Shown: positions 1 through 12,943 of the stretch, piece after piece
Numbering within the stretch: the first letter of the stretch is position 1
How the letters are laid out: each line of letters opens with the position of its first letter
NCBI GenBank assembly: GCA_018697195.1
Contig: CM031864.1
Span: 19,359,316 to 19,423,315 of the forward strand
Reading direction: 5' to 3'
Origin: Certhia americana
Taxonomy: Eukaryota; Chordata; Aves; Passeriformes; Certhiidae
DNA length: 64,000 bases
The notes under the pieces: model-generated
The model's database searches: none
What the model was told of the DNA's origin: nothing
The model's input: only the letters and a program-made list of their open reading frames with translations
Position numbers and translations under genes: made by a program

Positions 1-3000
1 TTTCTGGAATTGAAATTTCTTCTCTTTTGACTCATCCCCAGCAAACACCCACGCTCTCCTTCTTTTGAGTCACAGTGTTTTTGTATTTTTAAATCATGAT
101 TACACTTCTGTAAAATGTAGATTTTTGAAGCACCTTACCACTGCTTTTTACTATTATTTTTTTGTTATTCTGCTATTTTTATTTGGAAGGTCTGCTTCTC
201 AAACCTCTCCAGGTGGTAAGATCCCAGATATATCATGAAACAAACATTGTGACTTTTTGCTTTGCTTCTAAAGTCTTGATTTCATGCCTTTCTTTCCCTT
301 ACTCAATACACTCAACCGTACTTTTAAAAAGAGAATACATTATCCCAAGTACTTGGAGGGACCCACAGGTTTTTTTTAATCTTCTAGGCTAATCTATGTA
401 GAGCAGTTGGAAACAAAAAACATTCAGAGATTATGCCAATCAAACCCCCCATGTAAAGGATCTGATTTGGCAGGTGCTCCAGTCTACAACTTGGTGGGAT
501 GAAGCCCATATTCTTCTATTACCTTCACACTAATACTACATTTAAACAGACACATATCCAAATACACTTGTAGATAACCTGAAGGAGAACTCTGCACCTA
601 CCCCAGAGAAGCAGACTCTTGTTTCACCTTCAAACTTGCCCTATCAGGTTCTGGCAAAATAAATAGAGAACACTTCATACTTTTTAAAGGAGAACTGGAA
701 AACAGGCCCAAGCAGTAGTTTAACTCAATGTAAGTCTTGAAACCTGTAGGTAGCTATCCCCTGTTCTCCTGGAGGCCAGAGTAAGCCTTGTATGGAGTTG
801 AACAAAAATATAGGAAACCGTTAAAGTGACACTGTCTGCCATATATTTTTAAATGTTGGAGAAATGTAACATAAGGTGCTTTATTTATCCCATTTCTTTA
901 AATGGCCTACACGTCTAAGTTGTTCTGTTAAATGTATGAAACAGTGTCCGAGGTTTCTTAAGAGGTGGATTTTTATTGCAGAGGGTTTCTGAAGAACTTT
1001 AACTCTATCCATTCTGCTGCAAATCACTGTAGTTCTTCTCTTGAAACAATCCATGAAATTTGGATCAACTCATTGTCTAACACTGTGTCCCAAAACAGTG
1101 GGACAAACTCTCCAGCTTCTTCTCAGCTTCCAGCCGCCACCACCCCAAATCTTTTACCATGGCCTGCACAATACACATGGATTCCAGGAGGCTTATTTCA
1201 TTTTACAAAATTCTTCAACAGTAGCTTGGGTTTGCACAGAACAAGTAGACACAATCAGGCACATGAGCAAGCAATGATTACCACAGAAATCCTTTGGTTG
1301 CACAAGAGATCAAAGGAGAACACAACATCAGCTGCAGCTGTGTCAGCTCACCTTCCACCAGCTGCATCCTTGCAGGAGCTGCAGCCCCTGTCCCATGTCT
1401 CTGAGAAGTCTGAAAAGACTGATAGATCTGAAAAGCTATTGCAGAATAATTGCTCCAAGATATTAAATCTAGCTACTTTTTTACTCGCCTAAGAAACCTC
1501 GCCTTTCTAATAAGAAATAGGTTATAGAGACATGGGGCAGGGCAGGCTCCTCCAGGTTAAGTAAACTCCATTAAAGGATTTCCTTACCTCAACTAATCCA
1601 TGTCTTCTTCCAGCAGGACAGGGAGGCAGGATCAGGACCAGTCACACAGCAGCTGGTGGGGAGAGCAGGGCAGCTTCAACCTCAAGTCCCAACATCAGGC
1701 ATGTTCATAGCTGGCCGGGGGGCCAAGCTTAGGGAATAATCTGCAGGTCAGGGTCAGAAGTAGATGCAGTCTTCAGACTGCCAACCAGGTCCATATTGAC
1801 AGGACAGCTCTGTCACCAATCCTGGAGGCCCAAACACAGACCAGAGCCCACATCAGGAGGGTGCACAGACCAGGAATTGGAGAGCAGCAGCCCCACAGCA
1901 CTGTTAAGAAACAGGGGGCTGCAAGGGGCTGAGCTTAAATCATGAGCCCCTGGAGGGGGTGGGATGCCCCAAGTGTGGCTGGTCAGGGGCATTAATACCT
2001 ATAAGTGCCTTAGGACACCTGAAACCTCATTTATCGTTCAGTTAATTTCTGTGCACATTTACAGCAAGGTGGTTTAGACTGCATTATACCATGTGTTAAA
2101 AAAAACCCACAAAAGACAAAACCCCACCAAAGCAAACCCAAGGTACCCTAGTGAAAATATTGAGAGAGACCTCTATCAAAAATACCAGCTGTTATATGGA
2201 ACCTCAGAGGGGATATGAAGCTTTATTCAATCTTTCCTAGTTAAACTCGTCATTCTGCTTGGGGAGCTACAATAGTGCACAGTCAAAACCTTCTCTTATT
2301 TACCACAACAGTCTACTGTATAGTGTCACATTGTTGCTGGTACAGAAGTTATTTAATATAATTTTTTTTTAGTTGTAAGTTACAGCTCAAAGATTTTCCA
2401 TATGCTTTATTCAATACATATTGAACTGTTATGTTAATTGTTCCAAAATAGGTGGAATTTGTCATCAAAGAACAGATCAAGATCCCACTAACTTAAAACA
2501 GCCTTTTTCTTCTGCCTGAAAAGAGTAGGACTACCTGGGGATATTTTTTTCCTTTGCCAAAGGAAAGAATCAGACCGATGAGAGTTTGGCTCATCAAGAA
2601 GATGTATAATGTATTTTATCTTCAGCTTTTGAGAAAACCCTGTGTCAGAAACGTGTATTGTAGGTGGAATAAATTCACTGCTGTATAAAATTAGAAATCA
2701 TTCTGAGATCACATGTAAAACAAACATGGTCAACAATAAGGATGTTTTAAAAGCTATTTGATTTGTGGTAATACTTCTCTTCTAATATACTATCATTAGT
2801 ATTTTATTGATCTCAAAGTTCTTGGTATTTCAAAGGCTCTGATTAAAATTTTCTCCAAATATGAGAAAAAAAATCTATTGTACCAATTATACGAGCAATC
2901 TGAAGTCTGTAGTGTGCGTCACTTTACAGGACAAAACAGTAGCAAAAGGAAATAAAAGCCAGTGTCAATCTTCAATGAAATTAACACAATTTAAAGCTGC

Positions 3001-5560
3001 TCCAGGCAAAACAATGAAATCTGTAATTTATCAGCGCTGGATAACATCACCAGGAGAATTATTTAATGATTAACTACAGTGGGCTGGAGCCTGAGGTGAG
3101 GCGTATTGGCTTACGGCTGCTCCTGGAGTGTGCTCTGCCTCAGAGCTGGAACAGCGGCCAGTGCCACTGGAGAATAGAGCCCAGCAGGGCTTTCCTGCTG
3201 CCTGGGACATGACCACAGCCAGGGGAATGTGGAGATGACCTCTTCACCAGCTTGCAAGTGTAGGAGTGCTCTGGACCAGCAGTGAAAGCACTGATGCATT
3301 GCAACAGCTTTAAATGCAAAACCAATAAAACCACTCACCATAGGAAGGGTAGAAGCTGCTCTGTCACTAATGCAGATTTAACACTGACCCTTGTAGAAAC
3401 AAGATTTCACACCAAGTATTTTTTGCTATAAAGAACTGAAAAGGGGAAGGAGCTTCATGTTAGTATTTAATATTGTAGCTTAAGTACTGGCAAATTACAT
3501 TTTTGCGCTTCATGGAAGCAATCTGCTTCTGTGACTAAACAGATTTTTGTGTCAGAGCTTAATCATGGGGCTCAGAGTGACCAGAGGAAGCCAAGGGGAG
3601 AGGTGCCATGTTTATCAGCCTCTCATGGGGCATGGAAACACAGACAGCATTCCAGAATGGGGGACCAACAACCTGTCTGTACCCTAGAAATAAGGAAAAG
3701 GGGAGAGAGAGAGACCAAACTGATGTAACCAAGAGCAGACAGCCTTGGGAAGGACCTAATATGATTTGTGAGCACACACACACCTCTCAGCCTTGCACGT
3801 AGCTGGGCTGCACTTCTTTGGTGAGCACTGCTGGGTGTTCCCCTCCCAGCCTCTCCCTGCACATTTCACAGCAGCAGCAAGGGCAGGCTGAGCCAGCCCA
3901 GCAGTGCAGGGTGCCTGTGGCCAGCATGCTGCAGGGCCACCCGTGCCCTGCCCACACCCAGCACAGCCTTGCTGCTGCCCTGGAGCACAGTGGCCTCGGG
4001 TTCACACAGAGGGCACAGCTCAGCTAGGCAAGGCAGAGAGGTCCATCCCAGCAGGGCCACCCAGCATCTGCTCCTGGGGACAGCCACAGGGTCCCTACAC
4101 ACCTGAAAAGGATGAATTCCTAGCAGTATTTGGGAAAGTCAAAGAGCTGTTGGCTTTTCCATGTGGCTGAACAGCTCCCAGCTGAATCTGAGCTCCAGAC
4201 TTGGCCCTGGCCCTGCCACTGTTGCTTGGCTCTTTCTCAGGGCTGCTGGCTTGGTCCTGGCACCTCCCAGATTTAGGATGGGGATTCTGATTATAGGTGC
4301 TTGAGAGACTCCACCAGGATGGAGCCAGAAAACTTTGGAACAAGTGTATTTCCTCTCCTGGGAGCAGCACTCTGTCTGTGAAGCTATGTTTCTGCATGAC
4401 TTTCTATAGCTGATGAGCAAGGAAGACACCTAATTCTTTTTATTATATTTTGTAGCCTGAAGACAGTGAAAGTGTGGAGACAGAAATATCCTAGATCAAC
4501 TTCTCCATCATGGTAATCAAATAGTGCATGGGCTGTTGATTTAATAATGCATTTTTGCTATAGAGATGCTAAGAGTGTGTAAAGTATCTTCATTTTTAAG
4601 TATTATAGTCATTGCAATCCAGTGGGACATTAGCTATGTGTTACCTTGGTCATTTTGTGTCTGGGTTCTTTCAAATTTGTCATTTTTATGCACTCTCCAG
4701 AATGTCTTCAGACTGGCAGGTTCTTTTTCATTGTAACTTCTGGTATGAACATCAACAAAGTTTTCATTGCCACAATTAACAAAAGTAAGGCTGCGTCTCC
4801 CAAAGACGATTGTCAGTAATATCTGTACACAGATTGTATTATTCTCCCTCTAAGCCTTCCTGCTGATTAATAGGGTGGGTTTTTCTCCTGAAGAATATGT
4901 TGTTTTTCTAGTTTGCTATTAGCCTCCACAAATGACTGCGTGATGCAGTTTTGTGTCTCCAAGCCTACGGTAAATAAGAAACATTTTGTAGAATTTTCTT
5001 TTGCTCTTGAATTTTTCAACATGCACATGGGATAAGAATGTAACAAGACTCCAATAGAATTTTATAATTGGATCAAAACACAGTTCACCCACATATGAGC
5101 TGGATTGGTTGTGATAGATGTCAGGAGAAATTCTAAGGCAATACTAAAATTCTTTTATTCCATAACTGCCAAATAAAATAGTACTAAAAGCCTGTGAGCA
5201 AAAGCCTCCTGGTTTGGCTGGGTTTAAATAGGAAAAGAGTAATCAGATAGTGGATGAGGCATCAGTAAAATCAAATTATGTGAAGCCAAATGATATGATT
5301 GCCGTACCACCCTCCCTATCTCCATTTCTGTTTCAGTTCTGAGCACATTAATCATGGCTAGAACATTCGCACCTTGGATCCAAACCAGTTATGCTGGCCC
5401 ATCTTTGGGAATAACCAAAGGCTGAAACCCCTGTCAGTGTGTGCAGTATCTCCTTGCAGCTCCTCTGGCTGCTATTAAGACCTCATCAGGTCTGGTCAGC
5501 CACCCAGAAGGGAGCGGCTGGCCAGAGTGTGCATGTCTTTCTGGGTTATTTACACTAAAG
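1..5560. other. Intergenic single-copy DNA, no gene recognised
   Basis: This stretch is mostly AT-rich and has no exon series, RNA gene or clear mobile element. The longest open frame (965-1492, + strand, 175 codons) has no domain or family I recognise and no splice context, so I treat it as chance. Two patches, about 1,600-1,990 and 3,780-4,330, are richer in G+C and in CA/TG dinucleotides but poor in CpG. They could be old decayed insertions or ordinary GC-rich patches, and I cannot assign them to a family. Confidence 0.6.
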
Positions 5561-5589
5561 CTGAAATACTGACTTGTTTTCAAGAAGAG

Positions 5590-6190
5590 GCAGTGCTGTT
5601 TCCTCAGGCTGAAGGTCCTGACGGGTCCCACCCGTCTGGGCTGGAGGATCCTTTTGGCCGCAAAGCTGAAGTTTCCAGGGCCCCCTCCAGCAGTGCTGCC
5701 CCATGGCCGGGTTGCCGCTGAGCCCCAGCGCTGCTGCCTGTCCAGGAGCCTCCTGGCACCACCAGAGCTCAGCCTCCTTCCTCTGCTCCGTGTATCCCCA
5801 GGCCTGGCAGCGCTGAGTGTCCCACACAGCCCATGTGCTGGGAGCCGGGGAGCTGAGGTGGGCGAGCTGCAGCTCCCGCCAGCCCTTCCCACAGCCGGAG
5901 CCGCGCTGAGCTGGCTGCCCGGCGCTGCGGGACAACAGCTCCGAGACACACAACTCGGCTCCAAAAGCGTGAGCGGAGTAAGACGGCCGCTGCCAAAATG
6001 CTCCAATTCCTTCACGAAACACCAGGAGAAGCTGTGCTGGAGCGCTCCAGCCCTCCGAGAGCAGCCTCGGGGCTGAGCTCACCCTTTCCCGGGCGAGACG
6101 GCGGCAGCCGGAGCCGCGCTCCCCCAGGAGCCCAACAAAAACAGAGAGGGCGAAGCGACCGCCAGCCCTCCCGAAGCCCCGGTGCTGCCT
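5590..6190. promoter_or_regulatory. Orphan CpG island
   Basis: About 600 bases with high G+C and many CpGs stand out from AT-rich flanks; the densest part is about 5,870-6,180. A 16-base GC-rich string, CAGCCGGAGCCGCGCT, occurs at 5892-5907 and again at 6105-6120. Open frames run through the island on both strands (for example 5434-6015 and 5555-6277, minus), but none resembles a known protein, and CpG-rich DNA is naturally poor in stop codons. In vertebrates such islands usually mark promoters, so a promoter for a non-coding RNA or a distal regulatory element is the simplest reading. The sequence does not show which strand would be transcribed. Confidence 0.5.
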
Positions 6191-9100
6191 CCCATTGTTG
6201 TGTGCAGTGCCTACATCGTATGCCAGCGATGCAACATAATTAATTAGATTTAGATTAGATGAGAATACATTAGACACAGTGAGACGCTACCTTCCTGCCT
6301 GTCCATCCCTGGAAGAACTGGGCACAGTTTCTTTCCTTATGCATATTCCCTTAATAATATATTTGTCACAAGGATTCTTCCTACACCCATCTGGCATATA
6401 GATATTTTTCCAAATTTGTCATTTTTTATGTTCCAAAACCTATTTTACTTCAGATGCTTTCATAATGAAGCAGCAAAAGCCTGCCATAGCTTGATATATG
6501 GAGCAGAAATCACATCTGTGCCAGGCTGTTTTCTAATCAGATAAAGCACTGAATACCTGCAGAGCTTTTTCTTCTGGCCTTTGAATAGATGTACCTGAGT
6601 GACTTCCAGTGCTCGTCTAGCTTTGCATTTACAATTACTACAAAGTACCATTCCTACTTCTAGCTTTCAGCTAATATCAGTGCTTTCAAAGCAGAAGAAA
6701 AAGAACCATTAGAATTGCCTAGTGGTCCCCCCGCACAATGCAAACCATGGAAAGTCATTCTGCAACTTGGACATCAGCCCAAACACTCCTGCTTGAACTT
6801 GAGTGTACTTTTGAGAAGGACATTTGCCCTCATTTCTCCTTTTAATGCTGTCAATCACACCATACAATTTAGGTATCTGTTACTAGTGAGGAGTGAAATG
6901 GGCAACAGAGTGGGGGCTTCAGTGAGTTTGTTCTTACCAAATCTGGGCTCCAAACAGAAGGAGGAAAACGAGGCGTGATGTCCCATTTTCAACAGCAGCT
7001 GAAGTCTGTGGTGCAAGGAACTTCACTTAACAGAGTTGTAGGAAGATGCTTCTAACTTTTTTCTGAGCCTTCACCTGCCCTGCTGTGGCCTGGGTCTTCC
7101 CACTGCCTGGATCCCTTGCATGCACTCAAACAACAGGCAAGATGGATTCTGTAGGAGATAATTTCATCTGAAGCCACATTAACTCCCCAGACACACTGTC
7201 TGCTTCTCGTGGTACATCCCAGGAGAGGCTTCGTTGGCACAGCAGAGACAGGAAGGCTGATGGTTTGTGGCACTCCCCTATGCCAAATCCCGGGAGAGAC
7301 TTCCTCCTACTTTGAATTTCCTCTGTTCATATAAAGCAAAAGGACAATCTGAGGCATTGCTCTCAGTATAGTTCAAAACACAGTTTGAAGTGTGAATTTT
7401 TCAATATTTGAAGCATTGGCTTTTATGATTTATTTATTGATATTCCAGGACAAGGCATCACAGAGTGAAGCTGGTGCCTACTCCAAATATAACAACAATC
7501 ATTGACTGAATAGCAATATTCTCATAGATATTTTGTCTATTACTATGCAGATAAATTTTGTCTCTGTATAATAACACAAAGATATCAAGATGATAAGATC
7601 AAGCATATTGGAGAAACACTAAAAAAAACCAACTCTGAACCACAATGGCTCATATTGTTTCATTTCTGACAACAGCATGTGCTTTATGAACAGAGCCTGG
7701 CTTTATAGTGGGTGTGACTCAGGCATAGGAGGTGTGCAGGGTTTGCTGTCTTTTATCCCTTGAGTCCACCTTGCAATATTGCTGGTATCCGTGTGTAACA
7801 GATAGTGTTGTGCACTGGGCTGGAAGATAATAAATAGATGTGAGCTGATGATTTACAGGAGGGTGCTTGGAACTCCTTGAACCACTGGGGAAGGGAAACT
7901 GTGCCGGTACAAGGTTGTGCTGTCAACCTCGCAATAGTTTTTCCTCTCTCCCGAGGGCAATTTCTCCAAGATGTAACTTGCTTCCTGCCTCATCATCTGG
8001 AAATTCACAAATCAGAGGAATTGTGGTTAATTACTAAAATGGCTGATCCATAGATCCTTAGCTGTCAGAGCCTGGGGGGAGGGGTTTAATTGTTGTTTTC
8101 CTCTGAAAAGATTTTTCCTAAAGTGATGAAATAACTCACATTAATGAAGGTTGCAAATAGAAGACTTTTGTGATTATTTCCAGTTGTTGCAAGAATTGCT
8201 TATTTAAAATGCATTGCTTTCTTAAGTGAAGAAACTGATATTTCTCCCAACATCCAGAATAAATTTAGCCCTAAAACATTCATAACGAACGGTGAATGCA
8301 TATCCAGGCTACCACTGCATGTGATCTCTGATCATACAGTAGTTAAGTTACACAATCACAGTGATTTATGGTACTAAACTGTGGAGCCTCATATCTGCAG
8401 GGGTGTGGGTAAAGGGGTGGAACTCTCATCAATCAAAAGACTATACTTGTTCAGCATTTGGATAATTAAGGCAGACAGTAAAAAAGCATGAAATAATATC
8501 TAAAAAAATGAAATCAGAATATCTATTTGCATAGTGTTATTAAGCAGTACAGTGCTGAGACACCTTTTCAAAAAGCTTGCCTAGAAATCCACTTATTATC
8601 TTGTAGCACTTGATATATGTGTTCTTCAAATTCACGCTGAGGGTATCTGTAGAGTTGTTATATAATACATATACTGTCCTCGGCTTAAAAAAACAGGATT
8701 ACAAATAAAGGTTGTCTTTTCAGTTTATTCCAAGATATAAACAAAACAAAAAGAAAAGAAAAATAATTAAAAGCACAAGAAATCTGAAATGTGCAAAATT
8801 CTGGAATTTCACTCATCCTATTGACAGTGCTTTTCCTTCGATTCACCAATCCCAGGTAGTCAGGCATAATGAGGGGCTAGCACAGGGGAACTGTATTAAT
8901 CAAACAATGTTAAAAAAAAAAAAAAAAAGTTTAATTAACTGCATATTTTGTAAAAGCCACATTTCATTACTGTTTGTTAGGAAGATGGAAGCATGCACTG
9001 GAAACACTAATTCTAATTATTACTTGAAGTGGGAGTTTTTGGCAGAAGGTCAAGGAATAATAGAAGAATGTGTGAATCTGTGCTACAGCATAGCAGTAAG

Positions 9101-12100
9101 ACTAATCATTTGAATACAGCCAGTTGCTTTTTCTTGGACTGTCTGTGTGCTGTTCAATGTTCTGGATGAATCTAACACAATCAGCCTGTTCTCTGGTGTA
9201 TATCCACTTCCTGCTGACTCAGGGCAGCTTGCCTCTTCTGCCATTTATTAAAATGAAACATTCCTATTAAAATACCATTTTTCAGAGAGATGACCAAATA
9301 GATATTAGTAATGACATTATTAAAACTATTTTGTTTAAAATGAACTGTCACATTTGTGTGTTGCAAAGCAACACAAACAAATCTACTTCATTTAGTGAGA
9401 GATTGCTTTGAAAAGCTGGATTTCTTTCTTTCTATTAGAAGGTATTGCAGAGGGGATGTGATGTGTGCTCCAGGAAACCTCCAGCTTTTATAGCTATTAG
9501 AAAGGAAGAATATTGTTTCTAGTACTCTCCATAGCAAATAATGTATAATTCATGGATTTCATTAACATGCAAATATGATCCATGGTCTCCAATGTTTATA
9601 TCTCCTAATAATCTATTAATGGTTTTAAAAGTGAAGGGTAATAGAAACATTTTGTACGAGCAACGTTTACTCGTGGCTGTCTGTGTTTTTCTCTAATTGT
9701 ATAGTATAAGCATGTATGGAATGAAAACAGAAACAATGGAAATTAATTAACCTATGATTCGCAAATAAATATTTACTGAATATAAGGTCACATGGCCAAT
9801 AATTTGAGATTTGCTATTGAAAGACCTTATTATCATCAGATAACAACATGCCTTAGCAAAATTGTGCTAGGGAATGGAAAGGTATCTGTACTATAACTAT
9901 TGCTTGAAATGACCCCTAGATTTGGAAATAGGATTTGTATTGAGAATTGAACTCCCCCATCAAACATGGATGGGACAAGAAACAAAGAAATTTAACATAC
10001 ATCTCAAAGTCTTGGACTTTTTCAGTTCTCTTTGTAACAGCAGAGGATAGATGAGAGTTCATGGGAGTTCTTGTTTAATGTTTTAGGAACAGCTACTCTC
10101 CACTTCCATGTTCTATCTGAAACCTTAGAGCTGTCAGTCTGAAAAAATGCCAAAACCCACTTCTTGCCTTGTCAGAGCAAACATACAGCAATGGCAGGCA
10201 GGTAATTCCAGATTTGGGATTTTTTTCTACTCTGAGCACTTGCTGCTTGAAGGTTTGCTTGTTTTGCCTCCAACTTTCTGTAGTACTGTTGCCCAACCCC
10301 CTCCCAACTGATACCCCAGCACATTGCTGAGGCCCTCACCTTTCCCTCTCCCTCTCCACAGGAGGATCTGCAAGGGCGGTGATTCACTTCTGTACCAGGA
10401 ACCACAAAGAGAAACAGTGCAAGACATGGCCACATCTGCTCTTTGTTAAAAAATACATTTAAAGTAATGATGCTGTAGGCAACAATAAACCATTTTAATC
10501 AACTAATGGAAAGAAACATCCTGTCAAGGACAGTTTTGATGATTTTCATTTTATAACCCATAAGCACTGGACAGCATTTCAGACCAGGGTTGAGGACTTT
10601 TTCTCTGAGTCTGAAGAGTTTGTCTGAGGATAATAAGAAATAAATAATATGTCAATCTCCATGGCATCTCTCTATATTTCTAACAAAAAATGTTCCTCAT
10701 ATCACATAAATATGAGAGGAATGATGGACTTCTGAATATTTATTAACCAATAAATAGGCCCTTTTTTAAAACAAATGCCTATATGATGTAAAAGCACTTT
10801 ATTGTACTAGCTATTCCCTTCCTAGAATGCTAATTTCTCAGAGAAATAAGGACAAATTATGTAAGGTTGGGAAACACAGACAGGACTTTGAATCAGCACC
10901 TTAGCTCACCCCTTTGTGGGTGATTCTGTGGCATGCAGATCCTGACCATAAGCTGGTGCCAGTGCTTTAATCTCCTACTGTGATGATCTTTTTCAGGCTA
11001 ACTGTGACTAAAAAGTCAGTCTCTTATCATACTCTTGTATGTTTTACCTCTATTATATCTTCCTTCCCTCTGAGGCATGGAAGAACTTACGTACTTATGT
11101 ACTCATAACCCTTCCAGAAATGCGAATTGCCTGAAAGCTACTGCTGTGTGAATTTGGGAAGCTAGGTGGTGGGTCTGCTAAGAGAGAGGTGGTTCAGAAA
11201 ACAGTTTATATGGTATTCATATTGATCCATATGTGTAGAAAAAAAAAATTGTTTCTTTAGTAGAGGCTACCTGTCAGTATAAACAATCACAATTGCCTTC
11301 ACAATGAAAATATGCCAATTTTGCACAACAAGAAAGCCTGTTGGTACATAGACTTCACAGTTCGCTACAGATTTCCTTAATTAAATGAATGTAACAAGTT
11401 GATTAGACTTGAGAAGCTCTGAGAAAAGTCAGATCCATTTATACTGAAAAGTAGGACTCAGAAATAAATTATTCACAGTTGATTAGACTAAGACAAGCAT
11501 TTCTCAAACATTTCTCAATACTTCAGTAAAAGCGACATATTGAACTCTATTTTACTGTGAGGCTCAAAATGGCAATTAACAGTCCTAAGCTGCATATAAA
11601 ACCCAGTATGAACCACGTTTACAAGAACATTGTGTGTGAATCAAATTACTTTATCTTTGGTTTGAAGAACTTAGAAATAATTGCCAATAAGTATTCATGT
11701 ATAGGACCAGTTTTTGAAACAAGTTATTTTAATTACTACTAGTGTCAGGAGTATGTGTAGGCAATTTTATTAGATTTAATGTGTTTAGTGAAGCTCCCTG
11801 AACTGAAGCTGGTTTATTTCTGTAGAGGATGAAATATTTAATATAATTTTATTATTTTTGCTTTCTAGTGTTGTATTTATTTCTAAATGAAATCCCAGAA
11901 TTTGATGCTTTTGTTGCATTCACAGAGAATACCAGGATGAAGCACAGCAATGTATTTATCCTCCAGAACATCTGAACATCATGTAGACATGGCTTTCTAT
12001 AGACCCTACTTGTAAAATACATTCCTTTCAAGCTGCATATATTTAGAGCCCTCTCCATCTGTACCCACACCTGGACCCCAACACAATGATGAGCAGAAGC

Positions 12101-12576
12101 TCTTCCATGAAAGAATGTGAATGGGAAAAAAAATAGAGACAGAGGAAAGATCCCTGAGATGTGAGCATCATAGCCCTGAAAAATGATAGAAATCCGTGGT
12201 GATTTTCATTTAGCAGCTCTTTAACTTCTAGCAACATTTTTCTTAAACATGGAATTCCTTGAACTTTTTGAATCCAAATTACTAATAAAATTAACAAACA
12301 AATCATATCAGCAACCCTGTCAGTAAATAATGCTAAGAAGGCAATTCCAAGATACCCATACAGGTGAATGATCAAATCTTAGCATATGTTTAACAGCCTT
12401 TCAAGTGATACGACTTGTAGATTTGCTTGCTTTTCTGTTTTCCTCACGCACTGAGGCCATAGACCCAGGCCATTTCCAGCACTGCAGTGGTGGTCAAGCT
12501 GCTCAGAGCAGCTGCACTGCTCAGGACACTTCATCTGCCACGGCTGTGGGATGGGCAAGGCCATGGCCTGCCTGGC
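6191..12576. other. Intergenic AT-rich DNA, no gene recognised
   Basis: No exon series or RNA gene is visible. A 17-base A run lies at 8912-8928. The stretches around 7,960-8,170 and 9,520-9,900 are AT-rich, free of simple repeats, and dense in homeodomain/POU-like words such as TTAATTA and ATGCAAAT. That texture is common in conserved non-coding elements of developmental gene deserts, but conservation cannot be judged from one sequence. Confidence 0.6.
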
Positions 12577-12943
12577 ACAGAAACAGGCATTGAGGGGTCA
12601 GGGGTACAGAAACAGGCACTGAGGGGTTACAGATACAGAAACAGGCACTNNNNNNNNNNGGTACAGAAACAGGCACTGAGGGGTTACAGATACAGAAACA
12701 GGCACTGAGGGGGAACAGATACAGAGACAGGCACTGAGGGGGAACAGATACAGAGACAGGCACTGAGGGGTCACAGATACAGAAACAGGCACTGAGGGGT
12801 CACATACAGAAACGGGCACTGAGGGATCGGGGCACAGAAACAGGCACTGTGGGGTCAGGGGTACAGAGACAGGCACTGCAGGGTCACGGGCACAGAAATG
12901 GGCACTGAGGGGGCACAGAAATGGGGACTGAGGGGTCACAGGC
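12577..12943 (+). repeat. Minisatellite, about 29-bp unit, with assembly gap
   Basis: About a dozen tandem copies of a unit that begins ACAGAAACAGGCACTGAGGG and continues with GTTACAGAT. Copies vary between roughly 20 and 30 bases and diverge toward the right end. The array is interrupted by N bases at 12650-12659. Open frames through it on both strands, giving runs of PVSV and PQCL, are products of the periodicity and are not a gene. Confidence 0.95.
12650..12659. other. Assembly gap (10 N) in minisatellite
   Basis: Ten consecutive N bases lie inside the 29-bp tandem array. The true copy number is therefore unknown, and the gap length is probably a placeholder. Confidence 0.99.

Noticed and set aside
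5434..6277. 193- and 240-codon minus-strand ORFs
   Set aside because: They overlap each other in different frames within a CpG island and show no domain, signal peptide or splice structure that I recognise.
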